In this document: piece by piece, positions 14,501-27,500 of the stretch | Layout: each line of letters begins with the position of its first letter | Position numbering within the stretch: position 1 is the stretch's first letter | Origin: Caprimulgus europaeus | Taxonomy: Eukaryota > Chordata > Aves > Caprimulgiformes > Caprimulgidae | Assembly: GCA_907165065.1 (NCBI GenBank) | Contig: OU015524.1 | Span: forward strand, 28,628,295 to 28,692,294 | DNA: 64,000 nt | Direction of reading: 5' to 3' | Translations under genes and position numbers: made by a program | Notes under the pieces: generated by a model | Databases searched by the model: none | What the model saw: the letters and a program-made list of their open reading frames with translations, nothing else | What the model was told of the DNA's origin: nothing

Positions 14501-15410
14501 TAAGAAAAAATGGTAAGTTATTATTTATTCTTGAAAAATAAAAAAAAAAACAAAACATAAGAAGCAAGAGATGCAGCACATCTGCTCTGAAGAATAAGCA
14601 GACAGAGCTATTATTATTCTCTAACTCAAACAGTAGTTTAAAATAAAAATTGGAAGATCTTAGGATAAAAACAACTTCAGCTCATTTCACTACAAAAAGA
14701 GCAAGATTAAGTATGAACTCTCTCAGCCTACTGTTCTGAAGCCTTCACAACAGATAGCAAGACTTCCTCTCAAATACTGATTACACACTCATTCTCCTCA
14801 CTCACAACCCTGCTCCCTTATCAGGCTCCCCATGGTACAATAGTGGCACATCGAATAGCAAAAATATTTGCTGAATATCTTGATGTAACCACCATATTAA
14901 TAAAAGTTGGACTGTATAAAAACTTAGAAATATATTAAATAGAGCATATAGCCATATCTTTATCTAGCTTTATATGCATATGTTTTTATATATGGCTAGA
15001 TATCGAGATACATATACACATCTACAAACCTATATATCAGTTATTATATTTATGTGTTATGAACAATCACTCTTCAGGACTGCAAAACCCATTAGAAATT
15101 TGCACAGCAAATTTTGCATTGCTAAAGTCAGTCAAGCTCATCAGTTTTCATCTACCCTATGGCAGCAATCATGCTGTACAGCATTTACAGATGAAGATTT
15201 ACAAACAAGTCGTGCAATGGCTTGCATAAGCTGAAAATCTAATCCCCCAGAACAAGCATTAATAATATACAGAAGTCCAAGCAATGACTATCAGTTTATC
15301 CTTAAATAATTAAAGCTGAAGAGAAGCTTAAAAAGGCATTTTATAAAAAAAATTCAAAGATTCAAGAAAGAACTCACATCACACGAAAAACCCCCATAAA
15401 ATCACCTTAC
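11571..15410 (-). other. THADA intron downstream of exon 20, no gene seen
   Basis: Begins with a GC-richer patch around 11840-12030, unlike its AT-rich surroundings, in which overlapping short frames open on both strands. I recognise no protein there. The remainder is AT-rich. Nothing resembles the expected next THADA segment (human RCGHSPVYHSREMAARALVP). Confidence 0.65.
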
Positions 15411-15542
15411 CTTATAATAAATGGGACAAATGGTGCCATGCTGAGTGCTGAGTAAGTGCCATCCATTGGAGATGGATACAGCCTTCCCAGGATTAAAAGC
15501 AAAAGGAACAAGCTTGGATGGATTTTCAACTCTTCAGCTTCA
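15411..15542 (-). CDS. THADA: THADA window exon 20 (last in window)
   Basis: This 132-nt exon encodes [40 protein letters not shown] and PFII. It matches human HPSMFLLLLVLERLYASPMD and SALSMGPFVPFI. The acceptor is AATTTAG|TGAAGC and the donor ATAAG|GTAAGG. It ends with two bases of an Arg codon, so the next exon, which should begin RCGHSP-like as in human, lies outside the window. Confidence 0.95.
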
Positions 15543-18500
15543 CTAAATTAAAAAGTGATAAGAAGAATTTGGTGAAAAAAGCATCCTCCTTCATGCTAGT
15601 CTTGAGACTCGTCCTCATACAATATCCTTCTGCATTTCTGGTTCAAGAAGGTATGCTAGGCTAATCACTGCAAGAAAGTGCAAACCCTGCTGGGATCAAA
15701 CATGGGATCCAGTTGTTCTATGGCACCACTGGGGACCCCTGTATGAAGGCACTTAAAGCTGTGCTGCCTTCACTTCCCTACATAAACCCAAGCCTCCTTT
15801 ATTCCTAATAATGGGGAGTTGCCTTTGCTTTTAAATAGTATTAAAAACCAGCACAGATAATGTTTCTCTAGGAACTGAGAAACTAAGAAAGTTGAGTTAC
15901 AAAAAGATGGTTTAAAAAAAAAAAAAAAGGGGTTTTTTTTTTTTCCATTTGGGAGGAAATGTGTATATAGTAAACAATAAGCTTTATTAAAGAATAGTTC
16001 TTGTCATTGACACCAAACAGCTACTATTCATACTGTAAAAACAATCAGAAATCAAAGTTAAAATCAACACTTCTTGATTTAGTTAATGACTAATAACAAG
16101 CCACAAGCCTTAATCTTCACTGAAAAAAGCATTCAAGGGGCAACATTTCAGGGAGCATCTTTCAGTCTTTTTCAGTTCAAAGACTTCCCAAAATTTTCCA
16201 GGGTCACTTTTCAAAATGTCAGGTAAAGCAGAGTGCTGTGTGGAATATGTACACCCTCTTCTCTCAGAGCAGAGACTGCAAAACATGCAACGACTAGTGA
16301 AACTCCTGCTCTAAAGTATCCAACTCGGGGCCATTAAACAGACAGCTGAGCCTCACCCGTAAATCAGTTGCTGAACTTCCACAGTTTATACCAGATCATT
16401 TTAAGAAAAAACAAAGCCAGCACTGGTTTACTTTAAAAGTTCATGAACCTGGGAGAAACAGCATCAGCGTCATCCCAAACTATAGCATCTGCATTGATCA
16501 AATTGGAGTTCTCAGCCACCATTTGTGGAGTCCACAAAAAAAGACCAAGGACCTTCCCCAGAGTCAGTGTGTCACAGGCTGGAAAGTGTTCATTTAGGGT
16601 TACACAAGGCCTATGACCCTCTATCACTTAAACAAGTTAGGAATACTCACCATTATACATGAGACATAGTCAAACACCCAGTTTTTATCTTTCTCTGAAA
16701 AATATATGTTCTTTAACATCTGATCCTAGGAACACAGGAACTATGAATTACTCAATAGTAGTTTGTACTCCAGAGACTTACTGCAATGTGCAGAAGTTAT
16801 AGGAAAAAAGCCTTTGCAAAAGACGCTAGAAGTGTCAATTTAGTGAAGCATCGTTTCAAGAAGCACTGATGAAAAGAACAGCATTAGGCTACATGTGACA
16901 CAACTCAGTTTAATCTTTTCATTGCACTTTATATTTCAAAGCTTTCTGAAACTCTCTCTTACCTGTTCAAAGTACTGGTTACAACCTCCAAATGCTTGAG
17001 AAGGAAAGGATAAAGACTTGGAAACCGAGAGAAAAACTCCCTTCCTGTCATTCTGCAGAAGGGAATGGAGAAGAGTTACAATTAGCATTCTGCAGTAACT
17101 AGTTGCACTCAAAATATCAGTTTACTTATTAGAATTCTGTTGCTACAGAGATCCAAAAGAACCATGCACACATGATGAGCTCCTTTCAAACAAGGCAAAA
17201 TGTTTTCATTAAAAATGGTGATACAGCATAGTTTACACAAGTGCAGTAACTCTGTATGTGTGCGTACTAACGCTTTGTCAGCCAAACTGGTCGGGACTTT
17301 TTGAGAAAAATGGATCTTGGTCCCTTAATCATACTAAAAAGAAAAGATAAACCAGCTTAAATTCTGGCACCATTTTAACAAAATCCTGGTTGAACAAGAG
17401 AGGACTACAGTTGCTTTAGTATAGCTCATGAACTAAATAGCTAATAAAATATATTTAATATACATGTACTAACAGATGTTTATATTTTACTGACAATGAA
17501 AAGCACCTCAGAATAGTAACTTAGATCTGTAATACACAGCAGCAGAATCATCTGACCTTCTATTAGCCCAGTACTGGGTGCAGTTTTGGGCGCCACAGTA
17601 TAAAAAGGATATAAAGCTACTGGAGAGTGTCCAGAGGAGGCCACTAACTTGGTCAAGGGCTTAGAGGAGAAGCCGTATAAGGAGAGGCTGAAGTCGCTTG
17701 GTTTGTTCAGCCTGGAGGAGACTGAGAGGAGATCTCATTGTGGTCTATAACTTCCTCACAAGGGGAAGAGGAGGAATGGGTCCTGATCTCTTCTCTCTGG
17801 TGACCAAGGATAGGACCAGGGGAAATGGCAGGAAGATGTGCCAGAGCAAGTTTAGCTTGGCCATGAGGAAAAGGTTCTTCACCCAGAGGGTGGTGGAGCA
17901 CTGGAACAGGCTCCCCAGGGAGGCAGTCATGGCACCAAGCCTGACAATATTCAAGAAAGATTTGGACAACGTCCTCAGACACACGGTCTGAATCTAGCGA
18001 CTGTCCTATGCTAGGGCAAGAGTTGGACTTGATGATCCTTGTGGGTCCCTTCCAACTCACAACATTCTATAATTCTATGATTTACACAGTGCGGCTTCCA
18101 GCACGGGGCAGTGGTGGCATTTACAGGCCACATTTTTGCCTGTACAGATGTAGCAATCATATTCAAGACACAGTAAAGCACCAATACTTATCGAACTCAT
18201 CACTAGTCAGAATTAATATAAGGCAGTATAGTCGAAGCCACCACAAGCAAATCAATCCAACCTAAAAAAGAGACAAGTAGAAATCTCCTGACTAGATAAA
18301 GGATGCCTTCATGGTCTGTAGGAAAATATTTAGCATTGTCTAAGCAAAAACCACTTAAATGTTAGAGCAGGGAGGTTCTAATTAGACATATATGCTATGC
18401 AGCTATAACAGACTTCCTTTAAAAATAAATAAATAAAAGCTCAACCATCTAGAAGAAGCAAGTCAGCCGCAGAGTTTGCTTGCCACATGATCAACCAAGA

Positions 18501-21500
18501 TAAATAAGTACATGTTAGCATGACTCCAGTGCAAAGCTTCCAACTACCAGATGCAGGTCTAGAAAAATAACACGATGAGACGGCAAGATCAAATGTGCGC
18601 AAAAATAAGCATACAAAAAAAAAAAAATCACGCAAGAATAAATCAGCACATGGCAAACATCAGCACAGCTTCTTCCAGCACTCAGCTAACATAACATGCC
18701 TTAGCCACAGGCCACAGAATAAACACAGCAAAAACAGATCACTAGATGGAAACAAATGTTCGAGAAAGAGGTATAGGAAGCTTTCTGTAGGCACGTAATA
18801 ACAGTACGGTGAATTGCTGTAACCAAAAGCATGACGAAGGATTCTGCAAAAGCTGCTACAACTGCAAAAAATATTTCAGTTAAAAAATTTAGATGGAAGC
18901 ATTTGAATGGTGAATTAATGTAAACCGCAGCACTAATGAGGGTGGTAAAAGAAATACCAAGTTTGATAATCACTGGCTCTTTAAGCAGAAAACACACATC
19001 TAACTTCTTATCACCCAACCTCAAAGTGTTTGCCTGACATCAAATGCTACTAATGTTCCAAACTCAGATTCTAAAACTTCACTGTTGCAGCTCACCTAAG
19101 AGCTTCTTCAAAACAACTTAAATTCTCCACACGTGTTACATAGCAAGCTGAAGATGTAAAAGTCAGAGACAGCAGAAAACATAAGATTTTGATGCATATG
19201 TAAATGTATTAAGGCAAACACCCCACCTTACTGAGTTTTCATATGTAAAACATTAAAAACTCAATTTAAAAAAATAATAATTTAAAAATAAATCAAAATA
19301 TGCTGTGATACCTCCACCTCTTGTGCCGCTGAAGGCATCAAGCAAACACAGAACTGGGGTTAAGTATCCTATGGAATGTATGGCCACCGGTTAGAGGCTT
19401 AAGAGAGGACTATGTGCAAGTAGCATCTCAGAAGTATGTTTGAACAGGCCCATTTTTAACGTTTTAAAATTCAGTAAGTTGAATCAATATTGAATCAATA
19501 TTAAATAATGGGACCGAATATTCTTACAAAGCCTTAAAATTCTTTGTACTTAGTGTAGTTTCATGAGTCTTTTTGACAGGGAAAGAAAACGATAACTCCT
19601 GTAGTGGGTAACTTGCATAACCTCCCACCTGGTTTACTGCTCCACAGGTTACATGAGAGGAGAAAGCGGTCTCATCAAAACCACTCATCAGCAGTATCTG
19701 CAGAAAAGATGCCCAAGCCACTTCCAGAAAAAAAAAGACACAACTGTCTGAGCAGACTGGTTGTCAAAGGATCATTTTACAGAGCCTCCAGTTCAGAGAG
19801 GAAACATGAAAGATGACACATTAGCAGAAGCACTGCAAAATGAAAAAGTGTTCTGAAAAATACAGAGCACCTGTTTCAGAGTGAATTCACTACCTGGGGA
19901 TGTCAAGGCAGGGAGATGTGCAACTGAAGAGTGAGCAGAAAGCAAAACAGCGAAATAGAATAAAACACAGACGTACTTCATTGTTTCATTTTTTATTACT
20001 GATCACGCTTGTTGCTCCTGGAAACACGTACACATTACTAGGCACGCACGAGTATTTGTGTACAGTAACTGAGACTGGAACATAGAAATGCAATGGTTCT
20101 GCTTTTCAAAAATGTTTATGACACTAAGCCACATATTTTCCTATTAATTTCACCAAAAATACACTGCTTTGAAAAACGCATACCAACACTGTAAGATTTG
20201 CCTCATGCATGTTAGTGACTTAAACACTCATGCACGTTCATACACACATAAATGTGAGTTCAGCTTCATAATTAATAAGCTAGCCACATCTTTAAAAGAA
20301 CATTAAGTCCTTGACATACTGATAAAGGAATATATCAACTAAAAGTTGACTAAAACAATCCAAGTCACTGCTAGCAGTTTTCATAGAACAAACTTTTTCC
20401 CTCTTTTCTAAAATATATCCAACAAGGAATGACAGACTTAAATTAAAAATATAGAGAGCTATCTTTCCATTAGTCACTGACACAGTTCAAACACAGATTT
20501 TTGGCAGTGGAGCTACCATAATTAAATCCTTAAACCCAACATTTTGCAGGTCACAGGATTTTACATCTATTCACCCTACAACATGTTTATAAAAGAAGTA
20601 ACTGGGAAGAGCCTTAAGACACTAGTATTTTTCCCTATGTCTAGACGAAATTATTTTTATATTGCTTCAGAGCTCACCTTTGTCAGTATATTCAACTACA
20701 CAGGCTCTGTGATGGTATTTTATTTTTTTCCTGTTAGTAACACAAAGTAGCACAATTTCAAAATCCAGAATTTCAGATGGGATTACTGAGACCTAAACAA
20801 TGGACTAGTGGAAGGGTATTTACTGAAAGAGGAAGTACTGTAATGAAACAGAAAAATTATCAGTGGGCTGAAGATGCTTACAATAAAATCTCTCTCCCTA
20901 ATGTAAAATTACATTTAAGTATATAGTTAAAGTGATGCTTAACATCAAAAGGTTGAGAGAGAAAGTAACAGAAGCACTCACATTCCCCTAAATACACTTG
21001 TGAAAGTAATTTGTAAAACTGTACACACACAGAACACTGTGCTACATAAATAAGAAGATGCAATATTTATGCCTCAGATACTTTGCAGTTTAACATCGTT
21101 AATTCTTTGTCATATGCAAGCAATGCTGCAGAAAAGCCATATGACTAGAGTACAGCCCATTCACAAAAGGTTCCATTTTGATGGCTAGAGACAGCAATTA
21201 TGTTTTGCACTTTTCATAAGAAAGAATGGCAGAGTGTTTATGTAGAAAGAAAGACGTACGAGATTCTTTTCCTGTTTTCACTCAGCGTTTCCCACCTGAA
21301 GAGACATTCCATTGACAAAAAACAGTCATGCAGAGATATCTTCTGTACCATGCCTTACAGAATCAAGCTACACCTACCACCCCTAACTATTTTCTGCATG
21401 CCCTTGAGTCAAACAAACTCCCACTTTTATCTGCTCTAGAGTCTATTTAGGAGGGAAAGAAGGTTGTGATGACAGCAAGAAAGGTATTTCACAGAATATA

Positions 21501-24500
21501 GAGTTCATATAAATCACCAAGAAGTTACTCTGAAGGCATGAGATGCTACAAAGGACAGAATTTAATTACTAGCAGTAAGCATTTGGAAGACAACAGTGAA
21601 TCATAGCTAAGTTGCCAAAAATCAACAACTAATTGTAGTAGTAAAAATTAAAAAAAAAAAAAAAATAAATTAAAAAATCCATAACTGAAAGCAGACTGTA
21701 AATCTATAAAACTTTTAAGGAAAGTCTATTTCAAGCATGAACAAGGATATAGCTTACACTGTTGATAATGCTTCTTTAAGAAAAATGAAAATAAAGATTA
21801 CTTTTCTCTGAAATAACCTAAAACAGAAGCCCTTATTATACTCTTGATTGTCAGTAGTTCTTCCATTCATTTAGCACTGGCTCTCTGGCTTTATCACTTT
21901 TTAGAACAGAACCTGGGGTGGCTTAAAGTAAGCTAAAGATCCTGTACTTACAAGTTTTCATTTCATCTGCTTTGCTTGTGAAGACATTCAGTATCATCAA
22001 ACTGTGACATCTCCAGTGTCACGTACATTACGTTTGTCTGAGTAGCGACCTGATGCTGCATAATGTAAGGGTTAGTTTCTATGTTTACAAACTAGTGTCT
22101 TTCTAAATAAATATTCCCTCTTCATGCGTAATTAGTCTGTGAATTATTTAACTGCATTTTAAAAAATACATTTAAGAATAAAACCATGGAGGTTGCAGTG
22201 TTCTTTTTTAAACTGTGCAGAACACTTAAGAGAATACTCTAGGAGATTAAAATTCTGCTGTGACACTGGGGCATACGTATCATTTTACTGCGACATGTGT
22301 CAAAGATTATCTGCTGCTGTTCTTTCATTTATTTTTCAGAAGAACTGAAGGCTTTATAACCTTGTGTGATGCTTTTAATAACTAGCATGTGAAAGAACAT
22401 TTGCAGTAAATATGTTCATATCTGAGTTTAGAACAGGTGAGATTTAGAGACAACAAATCTTCTGAGAGTACCAAGGGTCTCTGGTGCTCTTTTTGAACAT
22501 AAATATTGCTAACATCTCAGGTCAGCTGACAAATGCATGGTCAGATCTGCAACAGGGGAGAAAATAAGAAAATTTTTGAAAAGGAAAATCAGAACTGGAA
22601 TGTGAAAAAACCAATATAGATAGACACATTTAGAGAGATCAAGAATGTAGTTTTGATGAAGTCCTCTTTTAACTGTCTCCTGTAAAATCTACTCTTGCTA
22701 TAACAATCCTTACACTGGAATAATTAATCATAGTATGTCAGATGATCTTTTATGTTAAAGGACAGTAATGCAGAAATATAATCCACTTTTCTCCTTGCAC
22801 TAGAAGGACAATTGCTGCTGAAATAATTTAAAAACTAGGACTGAATTTGGCAAAACTGTCATTCAAAACAACAGATTTATAAGAATAATTCACATTTTAC
22901 GTATTTGCTTCTTTTGCCTTCATTAAACTATGAAAAGGATAATTTCTTACCTTGGATTTTAGAACACAGCAAGACAGCGTAACATTATACAAATAAGGAA
23001 GCAAATATGTAACATTTTAAATTATTCAAAAGTGCTGGTAGGGAGAACGATTCAAAAAACTACAGATCTTTTTTCTGGCCTCAAGAATATACAGAAATTT
23101 AGTGAAAAAACAAACTTGAAAAAGGGAATAGTTACAGATAAGAGAAGATGATAAAGTAGAATGAAGTGCAACGTGCAAAACTGTAAGAAACTAGATTGTG
23201 CCAACCTAATCCATAGCTTACCCAAGAACAGTAAAAATACTGCTAGAGAAAGGAAATAAAACAGTTCTAGTCACACAAGTCTCCTGAATGTTGTCTCAAC
23301 AAAAGAAATGTTTGAAATCTGCAAAGTTTTTACTCAAAATTTGCTTCAAAGTAAAAAGCAGGGTAGCTTCAGCTCCGAGCAGAGACCCAATTCTCATGTG
23401 CTTCCTTCTGAGCTAAGAAACCCACAGGCTTCCTGTGAAACACAGAAAACAGCAGGAAGCAGACAACATCCTGCAATGCAGTCTGAGGAAACACCTACAT
23501 GAGGTCCACAGTGAAACTACAGTTTTGGTTTAACAGATTAAACTGTAGTGTAATCTCTGAGTGACAATAAAATATCTGACACTGCCATTAGAGTATGCTA
23601 TTAGATAAAATACATAAATTAAAAAAGAAATATGACTTTAAAAAGACCCCAAAAGAACATGTTTCAAGTCAGTTAGTGGTGGACCTAATGTATTGTTGGG
23701 ATCAGTATTTTTATTAGTTTAATTGAAGACCACAGTAAAAGAATTAGGAGCATGCTGATGGAAAATCCATTGATGAAACAAAAGTTATAAGGCATTGTCT
23801 GTAGAGAAAGAAGATTAAAACACAAACAAAACTGGATATCTTGAGGACCAGAATACTAGAAGGACATTAAACTAATAGCAGATAAAAACTGCATATACAA
23901 GGACTAATTAAAAAATGTGTTACAACTTAGGAGCTCATCAGCTGGAAATTGAAAAGGATTCAAGCCTACCAAGTTGGTACCTTGGGACTCCTCATCAAGA
24001 AGACAAAGACAAAGGGCCAATGTGATTCTATAACACATAAACCCTGATACAGTCAGTATGGACAAGGAAGTACTAATGCCACTCTCCAACAATCAGGTAG
24101 GACGAAAGATGGAATAAATCACAGCTAACTTCCAGCTTAAAAAAAGCTGCTCACATGACCCAGGGAACAGAAAGCAAATTTTCTGAGAGAAGGTTTAAAG
24201 ACCTCAGCTTGTTTTGTCTGGCAAAATTAATGCAGACGGGATATATGACTGGCATCCACAAATACCCCAAGGGAAGCATCAGGAGGGAAAATAATTACTT
24301 AAAATAAAGGACAATGCTGGCATAAGAACAAATGAGTATTAAATGGCCATGAATAAATATACACTGCAAGATAAATTTCTAATGATCAAAGTAGCAAGAT
24401 TCTTGAGAAGTTTTACTCGGGAAGGTGGCATTCAGGGAGTTTTCCTGCAGAAGTAGTGGGGAAAAGCAAATTGTTTTCAAGATGCGACTTGATCATTTAT

Positions 24501-27500
24501 AAAAGGAACAGCATGGCAAGCTTGTTTATGAAACAAACTAGGTCCATGTACCAGCAGGACCCTTACTACTGTGTGCTTCTGTGATTCTGTAACACACTGA
24601 CCTGCATGGAAATTCCAATCCTTTCTTAAACACATGCAGTTGAACTGGTGCTGAACTGCTGCTGATAAGAATATATAAAGATTAGCAACGAGTCATTTTC
24701 AAATCTCACCCCTGATGTCACCAATCAGACTAAGACTGTGTGAAAGCAGATTCCAAAATGCACACTGGATGAGTACAGAAAAGTTTCAAGAACTTCCTTT
24801 CAGAAGTTCCAGGCACTCAGTGATCACCCTTAAAAACCTGCTTGTATTTCACTCCTTTTCAAACAAAACTGAAGTCTGCAGTGTGTTTCTGAAAGGGTGA
24901 ACAGGTGGCTCACACCTCCATATAATACAAAATCCTCCAAAAGAATCACAGGTTTCACTTGACTTGAGAAAAGGAGATCAGAATCTTAAATTCATCCTAA
25001 AATGATCCTACTACGATCAGCTCAAGGAGGTAATCTGCAAATTCTAGGGCAAGAACCATAACTGGAGTTTCGGAAGAGGGTGCACATGCTACTGAGTGGC
25101 TCCAAACTTGCCAGGTTTCAGATTTTCACATCCATAAAGAAGTAACTGACCGAGAAACCAAGCTAAAGAAACTTGTCCATAAATGCACAGAGAATCCAGG
25201 AGTCTGGTGAGCACTCAAATAGATGAAACTCAAACAGATTTGTGACAATTTACAAAACAATTCTCATAATTTAAAAAATAATTCTTAGAATTCATTATTT
25301 CTTAGGGAAAGAAGTTAAGCTACATTTTTATTAAGGCAGAAAACTTTAAAATGGGCTAGAAAATGCTGCACTTGCCAAACAGGTTCAGCTTCACTCAGCT
25401 TTCTCATTTGCAAGCTGAGAGAGTACAGCTTGGATAAATAAAGTATTTGGGCTGGACCACCATGGTCCAGTGTTTGGTTCAGTGTTTGGTTGTTGGCTGG
25501 TAACCAGTGGAATACTCCATAGGTCAATTCTGAGGCCCCTACATCCTTCCATACTTTTATCAACAACTTGTTGATGAGATAGAAAGCACCTTCTGCAGAT
25601 CTGTGGACAACAATGAATTAGGGGGAGTGGCTGAAACAGCACCCAGTAGAAGTTCAGTCTAGACAGACCTTGAGAAACTTGAGGTTTGGGCTAAAGAAAT
25701 CTCACGCAGTTCAACAAGAAAAAACACAAACTTTTAGACCTGTGCTGAATAACCCTGAGCATCAGCACAGGCTGAAAACCCACTGGCTCAGTAACAGCCC
25801 CACAGGAAAGAATCCAGGGGTTACAGTGGATGCCAAGCTCAGTATGAGCCAACTGCACATCCTCACTGCAAACAGCGCAAACCACGTACTGGACTATGTT
25901 CACTAGGATGAAGGCGGCAGCAGATCAAAGGAAGCTATTACCCTCCTCTACTTGTCACAGTGAGGCTGTACATGGAATTCTCCAACCATTTTTGGGTTGC
26001 CAGGTTCAGAAGAGATTAGAAGAAACAGGAGAGGGTTGAGCAAACAGCTGTGCAGATGGAAAGGGCCTAGAGTACATGCCCTACGAGAAGCTGAAGGAGC
26101 CAGGTTTGTTCTGTTTGACAAAGAGGAGGTCCAGGGAAGATTCAACAGCAGCCTAGAACCACTTGAAGGAATCAAGTATTACAGACCTAAACTTCTTGTA
26201 GTTGCAGATGGTATAGAAAGGATCAATAGTCACAAACTGTAGCTTGGGAGTTTTAAGTTGGGCTACAGCAAAAAAAGGGGAATGAAGCATTGGAACATGT
26301 TACTCAGAGTGGCTGCAAAATCCCCATCCTTGGAGGTTTTTAACTCATCCAAAGCCACTGCTGACTTGATCTAGTGTTGCTAACAGTCATACTGTGACTG
26401 GGAATCAAGGAAATGGGATCAAAATATCCCTTTACAGTTTCTATGATTCCACTTAGCTACTTCCCACTCCAGCACCACGGTTTTAACCTTGTCTTCTTAA
26501 CAGAGCATTGTTTTTGTTGTCTTCCTGTATTTGTTGGCCATCACTAGCTACTGCAATTACAGTAAACAATAGCTCCTGCTAAGAACAATAAAATTCATGA
26601 GATTTACCTGGTTTTAGCAAGTTCGTAACTTAGTAGTCAGTTCAGCATGAAGCATTATTTTTGCCAGTGTACACTAGTATTTAAAATACTAGTTTGATGC
26701 GAGATAACCACTTAAAATTTTCTTTAATTCAGAAATAGCATATTTATGAGAGCTCTGGATTAGCAGTCCCTCTGGATGACAACTTGAGAATCATCATCAT
26801 TCTTACTAAGAGACAGAAACAATAGCAACAGGGAAATTCCTTTAGAAATAAAAATTATATATAAATTTTAAGAGTTCATTTCAGATAATTTTGTTTTAAG
26901 GAACATACCTAAGAGTTAAATTACTGAAATCACAGCCCTTATCAGGACTCATGACAAGCTGCTTTCAAACAAACATTTCACATGCGTAAGAGAATTTTAG
27001 TGCTCCCACAGAAGACAAAATGGCCATGTAATTTTGGAGTGAGGCTTGAAAAGCCACAGTGAAGCCTTGAAAAAAACAACTGTGAAAAAATTGGTGCAAT
27101 ACATCAGCTAATAAGCCCAAAAGCAAGGATATAAAAGATTATTGCATACTTGTTTTTCTAGACCTAACATGATAGAAGACACCTCTTTAGTGATAAGAAG
27201 GGACAACTCTTTTATTACCACATCAAGTTAGTTAGCAAAGAACAATTCAGATTTCATTTTTACCCCACATGAAATCAAAACCACTATGAAGAGGGAAGAA
27301 GAACCATTATAAAGATATGGGGTTTGCACCTTCAATAAAGATGTGGTGACTTTGAACCCTCAGTAAATCTAACATTTGCTTCGTTAGCGATTAGAAAATA
27401 CCCAAATCCCAGAACAGTAAGCAAAATAGTTTAAGTTCACTGACTTGAAAAAACATTCTTTTATGCTACACAGCCCTAAAATAAATACTTAAAAGGAACT

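Noticed and set aside
17707-18060. 117-codon minus-strand open frame
   Set aside because: Antisense shadow of the CR1 3' end at 17569-18080.
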